Shown here in pieces: positions 52,961 through 64,000 of a DNA stretch of 64,000 nt (positions are counted from its first letter, which is position 1; each line of letters starts with the position of its first letter). The stretch comes from Epinephelus fuscoguttatus. Taxonomy: Eukaryota; Chordata; Actinopteri; Perciformes; Serranidae. The position numbers and the translations under genes were made by a program. The stretch covers positions 13,593,035 to 13,657,034 of the forward strand of contig NC_064772.1 of the NCBI RefSeq assembly GCF_011397635.1, read 5' to 3'. Under the pieces are notes generated by a model. The model searched no databases, was not told the DNA's origin, and was given only the letters and a program-made list of their open reading frames with translations.

Positions 52961-53394
52961 ACCTCCACTGCCGGGCTTCACTTCAGGCAGCTACGTGTGG
53001 AAAATCAACTCACCCACATCCAGTATCAGCAGTGATGGTTTGGAAAAGAACATTAAAAACCTAAATGAATGGATGTTGCTGTAAACTGCAAATCCAGCTC
53101 CTCACTGCATTCAGTACTGTAACTGCAACAGCCTCTCATTCTTAAAACTGGCCAACTGACTGACAGTACACGCTAGTGTTGAGCTGTGGCGGCTTTGCAA
53201 AATCTGTGTAATTCCAAATGAAATGGAAGTGATGCACTGTCATTGGTGTGTTTGTTTGGATCTGTGTGATTTGCTTTCAAGATCCGTCCACACCTCAGAG
53301 GCCAAACAGTCACGTGTCTTTTGGACTTATAAAATGTTAAAAGGTTACTTAATACAACAACAAAGGCCTTAACAACTACAATGACTGTGTACTC

Positions 53395-53400
53395 AATAAA
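53395..53400 (+). terminator. candidate poly(A) signal of pdss1
   Basis: This AATAAA lies 435 bases after the TGA and is followed by a long T-rich stretch. Only about 100 bases separate it from the opposing abi1 signal. Confidence 0.7.
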
Positions 53401-53494
53401 CCTACAATTATGCTTTTTTTTTTATTTAAACCAAGTCTTCGCTCTTCTTTGATTCCCTTAAAGTGACCACACATGCATGTTGTACATAGAATTG

Positions 53495-53500
53495 TTTATT
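53495..53500 (-). terminator. candidate poly(A) signal of abi1
   Basis: A minus-strand AATAAA is followed on that strand by a GT-rich region (TATGTACAACATGCATGTGT). It would give abi1 a 3' UTR of about 2.4 kb. Confidence 0.5.
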
Positions 53501-55937
53501 ATAAAAGACTGTACATTAATTTTTCAATCAACATATTATATGTACAAATGAAGGGCGGACAAAGATAGATTTCAATATTTCTACCCATGAAATTGAGCTG
53601 GAACATGTTTTATTATTGGAGATTTCTAAAGCAAACGGGCAAAATATCAAGGCATAAGCTGCAGTATCCTGAAATGGTAAATGCTCAAAAATTAGGTCAT
53701 GTTAGATGGTACGTTCGAGGGTCAACAGAAAACAAAAGTGTCATTAAGATGATTCCTAGACCTGAGTGACAGCTGATATTGATTGGCTGATTTTTACTCG
53801 AGTTAAAATATGTACACCTGTGCAGCCCAGAGGATTTCATGTTCAGAGCATTCAACATGGTCCTTGAACCCAGAGCAGGTTATTGTTGCTTTGTGGAGGC
53901 TGAGGAGGTATTAGAGTTGTTTGTTGGTCTACATTACATCTGAATTGTCTCATGGCAGTGTCAGGCACGGCAATTCAAGCCCACTTATCACTGCACGCTA
54001 TCACTGCTGTCTATCAGAAGCATAGTCCGTTATTGCCAGTTACCAATGGATCCTACAGATTTGATGTAGATTAGTATAAAGTTAGTAACAGTGATGTGAC
54101 ATAATCTTTAAATGTTTTATAATAAGCCAAAAATGGAATGTGTCCTCGTGCGTCAAAAGAGATCCAAAGGCATGAAAAAGTAAATTCCATTTAATTTTCA
54201 TGATTTTAAAAGAATACTCCACCTCCCTTATGATTATTTGTATATCAGTTACTCACCCAAAGTTAACGCTGAATTCAAAAAGAAAGCTTGGTTTTTCTGC
54301 ATACCTTCATGGTAAGCGAAGAATCCAGAAACAGAAAATTCTTGATGAACTGAAATCATAGGGGTCCACATTTAAAAACAACGAAACTAGATTAAAACAT
54401 TTACAAACTTTCACACAACTTGTACGGCATCATTTATCCAGTCATACACTCAGTTCTTCTCAAACACATGCATTTTCTCTGAAACTTAAGTATTTAGTTT
54501 CACGTTCTGTTTTAAAGCCAGACTCCATTGACAAAAAGTGATTTTTATTTCACTGAACACAGGAGCTTCTGGTCTACCACTGCCTCTATCCCTTGTTTGT
54601 TTTTGTATTTTTTGTGACTTTAGTGTTTTATGGGGTTAGTTAGGTTACACCAAAGTCACACAATAACAGAAATAAACTACCAATTAATAAGGTAGCTCCT
54701 GTGTTCAGCGAGGTTAAATTACTATTTTTGTCAATGGAGTCTGGCATTGCACACAGCATCGGTAAGTTTCATTTTCACTTCAGTGTTAAATAGTAAGATT
54801 TTAGCAAAAATGCATGTGTTTGGGATTTTTTTTTAACAGAACTGGATAATTAAGACTTGGATTACACTGCAACAGTTGTGTGAGAGTTTGTTAACAGATG
54901 TTTTAATATAGTTTTGCTGTTGTTAAACGTGGACCCCTATGACTTCAGTCATCAAGAATTTTCTCAGTTGTTTGATTCCTCCACTTGAAGCGTGCAAGAA
55001 AAAGGTTTTCTTCACAAATTCAGTGTAACATGGGTGGAATAACTGATATACAAATGTTCATTTCGGGTGTGAGGTATTCCTTGAAGTTAAGATGCAAATT
55101 GGCATTTAGAGGGTGAGACTGTGGGGAAGCCTGAAATTTACTTCAGAGTCTATAAAGTTCAGTGATTTCAACAGTGTAATAAAAATTAAAAAGGTGAATA
55201 CATTTACAACATAATGGAAGCATAATGGCAATAAACTTAAGATTACATTATATCTCTTAAAATTTTGCATGCTTAAACGCCAAGACTGATCTTCAGGAGT
55301 ATTTGTTTGTCTTTGAAATACCATACACAGTACTTAAATTTGTAAAATTATTGACAGGCCATCTTATTTTACGAATGAGCCTGATGGAGTCGAGGAGGGC
55401 GCCACTAATGAAAACTATCATATAATCGACATTCACTGAATTCACATTACAGAAACCCGAGTGGCTGCAGCTCACATTATATACAACAGTACAAACACTT
55501 CGACTGAAGGTGTTTACATGACATTAACATTTAATTTGTTCCATCACACCTAATACTCAAAGGATTCAGCTCTGAATCCCTAATAATTTTTGTCTAGGCA
55601 AGATGATGTCGTACATCCTTCAGCTGTGTGACCATCGTCTTTGAATTCAACCGACGTGAGCACGTGCAGTCCAATTCTTTAGAAACTTTGCTTTTTTTTT
55701 TTTTTTAACATATTTCATAAATGTCCCCAACCCGCCCATATAACACCAAAATAAACTAAATAGATATTACTTTTCATTTTATTTGCAATCAGTAAGGGAA
55801 AGAACATTCTGTCATATCAAAAGGAGATCATACAGTTATGTCTAGATGCGTCTCAGGAGTCAAGATTGCGGCGGTCAGTCTCTCAGTGGATTATGATATG
55901 ACTGAATAAATAGGCTTTACTGTTACTGCAGGTCCCT
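53501..55937 (-). other. probable abi1 3' UTR (non-coding, 2.4 kb)
   Basis: No exon is seen. It contains a TTAA-type MITE (54206-55085) whose interior holds an inverted segment shared with 57757-57990. The remaining sequence is AT-rich. Assignment as 3' UTR is inferred from the position of the opposing poly(A) signals. Confidence 0.55.
54206..55085. repeat. MITE in probable abi1 3' UTR
   Basis: The left arm AAAAGAATACTCCACC plus ATTTGTATATCAGTTACTC is inverted at the right as GATATACAAATGTTCATTTC and GAGGTATTCCTTG. It is the same family as the element in the apbb1ip 3' UTR. A hairpin-forming inner segment at 54527-54760 is shared with an abi1 intron. Confidence 0.7.
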
Positions 55938-61265
<5,328 letters not shown>

Positions 61266-61326
61266 CTAGAAACACCCAGAGAAAGGGAAGGAGGAGGGGA
61301 AAGATAGACAGGACCAAAGAGGGGAA

Positions 61327-61347
61327 GGGGGGGGGGGGGGGGGGGGG
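61327..61347. repeat. G21 homopolymer (C21 in abi1 sense)
   Basis: The run has 21 G on the + strand, ending about 60 bases before the acceptor of the abi1 Gln-tract exon. In the abi1 sense it is the start of a long pyrimidine-rich tract. Confidence 0.9.
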
Positions 61348-62198
61348 TTAGACAGAGGAGGCCAAAAGGGGAAGAGGGGGGGAAAGAAGCACCCATGAAT
61401 CATCAAGATCGTAAAAGATAAAGTGAGCTTTTAAATCCTGATTAGAGCCCGACACCTTATGAGAAGACAATCAGTGACCAATTTAAGGAAGCAGATGAGC
61501 TGAGGAAGCAACACAGATTATTAATTGATAAAACAAAGATTTATTTTGTGAGGGTAAAATGAAGCAGGAGTCCCAAGAGGTCATCTGAATAAATCCTGCA
61601 CCTAAGGGTTCTTTAGAAATGTAGCACAGGGGAAGAGTCAGTGAGAAAAGAGAAGCAGCCACAGAACAGACAGATCCTTCAGCTTTCAGCGGACCTGACA
61701 GTGAAAATCGCTTCTTCACACACTTGTCAAAGACGTGATTATAAATGACTATTTGAGCTATCGCAGGGAGGGGGAGAGTGCATGACCGAGTGCACACGTC
61801 ATTACACCGGCTGTCTAAGAATAACAAATCATGTCTACGTATGAACAACACAGTTATTACATCATTAAAAACTCGTGAATATTGGAAGATTACAGATGCC
61901 ATGTGTGTGGGAGAAAACAGATGAGGGAGAGAAGACTGATTTATTTTGTTCTGCTTGAGTATTTCCTGTTCACATTTCTAGATAACGTGCTGTCTCTCAG
62001 GCCCTGCTCTCAGATAGGGCTGGGTGGGTCCAGAGGAAGTAAAGATTCAGAGGAACACAAGAGCAAACAAACTTCTGCAAATTGTCACTGGCAGAAGTAA
62101 TTATAGCTGTGCATTGATGTTCTGAGGATGAAACCGGCATGTTTCAAGTGATCATCCTGCTCAAGATTAATTCCCTCAATCAGATAAAAAGCAGCCAG

Positions 62199-62277
<79 letters not shown>

Positions 62278-62296
62278 ACACACAGACACACACACA
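62199..62296. repeat. (CA)n microsatellite with AAAC and CAGA interruptions
   Basis: The tract is 98 bases of CA repeat, interrupted near 62214, 62272 and 62284. Open frames across it are low-complexity artefacts. Confidence 0.95.
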
Positions 62297-64000
62297 GTGG
62301 CTTATACAGCTTTGCAGAGCTCTGACAGTAAATCAAAACCAGTATCTTTCAGTGATTCAGAGTCAATACCCCACAAAAATTAAAGCTACATTAGGCAATA
62401 TTGAATGTTTGCAGCACTCAAATGGCTGTTTGAATGTTTTGGAACTTTAGAAATCATATTATGTGACATCAGCTGTGAGTCTAGCGGGCTCAGAATTGAG
62501 TGCTGGCTCACTGTTTCGTATTTCAGATATCAATTCATCACTAAATGTGCTAAGTTCTTTGTAACTTAGACACTACTAGCTAAGTTGTGATTTATTCAAT
62601 TCAGGTTGCAACATTAACACTTAAAATGTGTTATGCTTGTAAAGGTTTTAATAATGTTCAAACCTGTTGCTAAGAAACATGTAGTGCCGTCCATTTAAAA
62701 GCAATTAACTGTGATAACAGGAAGTCGCTGTGGCATCACAACCTTCGATTTAACTTCCAAAATTCTACTTATATGTCAATGCATACATGGAAAAATAGGT
62801 GTGTTTCAGAGTTCGAATCAGTCCTATTTATTTCATACGAGGAGGAAATAACCAAACATGCTAGCTCGGCGAATGATGTGGACATGGCGTTTTGTAATTT
62901 GATTTTTCTGAAATTAAATTTAAAATTTCTCTCTTATCCTGATCAAATGTCGGGTTAGATATGTTGACCATATTCAATTGCTTACTCTGCTCCTAAATCT
63001 TAACAGGTCATATATTAGCAAGCTAATGCTAGCTTTCTCAGTCGCTTCAGTTTGTGAATGTATATAGAGATCTAGACACAGTTGAAGGTGTGGCCCTGTT
63101 TGTTCCAATGAAAGTTGCTTAGTGACCTAGGAAGCCAAAAAAGTTTGACTTCCCAGGTTAAAGAAAAATCATCTGATCTTACGCATCATTGGGCATAAAG
63201 AGCAGGTGGAGTACAGACTTCGCCAACTGAGCAGCTAACCTCCTGTTTAGCCCTTTGCTAACTCAAATGGGGATAAAATGACCTGAAAAATCTTGCTGCT
63301 ATTCATCACTTTAAAAATGTTACTGAACCAAAGGAATCAAATACTAATAGTTAAACACGTCATGTTGCGAGGGGTGTGACGCTAAAAAAAAATGTATCCG
63401 CCGATTAACAGATGTCTCCTTCTCAAAGTAAATATGTGGTAATGATTCATCTCTTTGTAAGAGCTCATGTAAGTGGTGCAACCTGTTTTAATGTAGTGAT
63501 GTGTACATTTTTTCATTTCGTAAACAAAGCTGGTGCAACCGGCTCAAGATCTGCCTTTGTGCACATACAACAGTCTTAACTACCAAAGTGGTTTAAGATG
63601 GAATAAAAGATGTTTTGCCTGATGTAGCTTTAACGACAACAGTTTCTGGTAAAAAGTAAAGGACCAAATGTAACATACCTGTGCAAAAGAAGTCTCAAAG
63701 CCCTTGAGGTTAATTCATTTCATATCTTTGTATGAACATAATTCTCACAATCTACTTTAATTTTATTCTTAAATTGTGGTTCTGTCAATGCAGATAGCCT
63801 GTCTAGCAATACAGCAGCCTGAGGTCAAATGTAAATGGACAATTTTAGAGTTTCTGCAGGCAGTTATTAACTTTTCCCAGGCCGTAGGTGATATGAGACT
63901 TCTTTTTTTTAGCAAATTATAACAGAGCAGGGAAGAATACGGAAACACCACCACCACTGAGAACTGAGAAACATGTTACATGTAGAACTGGATGGAAAAT

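Larger units (their letters stand above)
61266..64000. other. abi1 intron to right edge
   Basis: No further abi1 exon could be recognised. The stretch holds a (CA)n microsatellite (62199-62296) and otherwise AT-rich sequence. Confidence 0.6.

Overview
This is a vertebrate, almost certainly teleost (probably percomorph), nuclear genomic window. It has intron-rich genes with GT-AG splice sites, human-like protein families, and dense fish-type transposon relics: TTAA-flanked MITEs, hAT and Tc1/mariner elements, tRNA-derived SINEs, 5'-truncated L2-like LINE tails and (CA)n microsatellites. Nothing prokaryotic, viral or CRISPR-like was seen.

Layout. (1) 2625-25721, + strand: ten 3' coding exons of apbb1ip (RIAM), covering the end of the coiled segment, RA domain, PH domain and proline-rich C-terminus; the 5' exons lie to the left. 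(2) 27091-43269, - strand: a complete 20-exon SelO-family pseudokinase/AMPylase gene (580 codons plus stop, all phases consistent), here called selenoo2 tentatively. Its tail ends in Ser-Cys-Ser-Ser, so Cys replaces selenocysteine, and its N-terminus looks like a signal peptide. (3) 45029-52960, + strand: a complete 11-exon pdss1 (423 aa), the catalytic subunit of the polyprenyl diphosphate synthase for ubiquinone side chains. (4) 55938-61265, - strand: the last four coding exons of abi1 (WAVE-complex adaptor), including the SH3 domain and a fish-specific Gln tract; its 5' exons lie to the right. From memory of the human map, apbb1ip-pdss1-abi1 matches the 10p12 order, with the SelO gene as an addition. 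Apbb1ip and selenoo2 converge, selenoo2 and pdss1 diverge, and pdss1 and abi1 converge. RIAM (Ena/VASP and talin adaptor) and ABI1 (WAVE complex) both act in actin remodelling; PDSS1 and classical SelO are mitochondrial.

The most unusual structure is a 38-bp AT-rich satellite in two arrays in opposite genomic orientation. One is 0.9 kb in the last intron of apbb1ip (24125-24990); the other is 5.4 kb in the last intron of selenoo2 (27350-32749). Because the genes converge, both transcripts read the arrays in the same sense. In that sense the consensus lacks AG and GT dinucleotides, and each unit carries a branch-point-like CTGAC followed by a T tract. The introns also hold several nested transposons whose target-site duplications can be read directly.

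Limits: exon boundaries were read by eye from splice signals, reading phase and recalled family alignments. No database search was run, so repeat family names are tentative.
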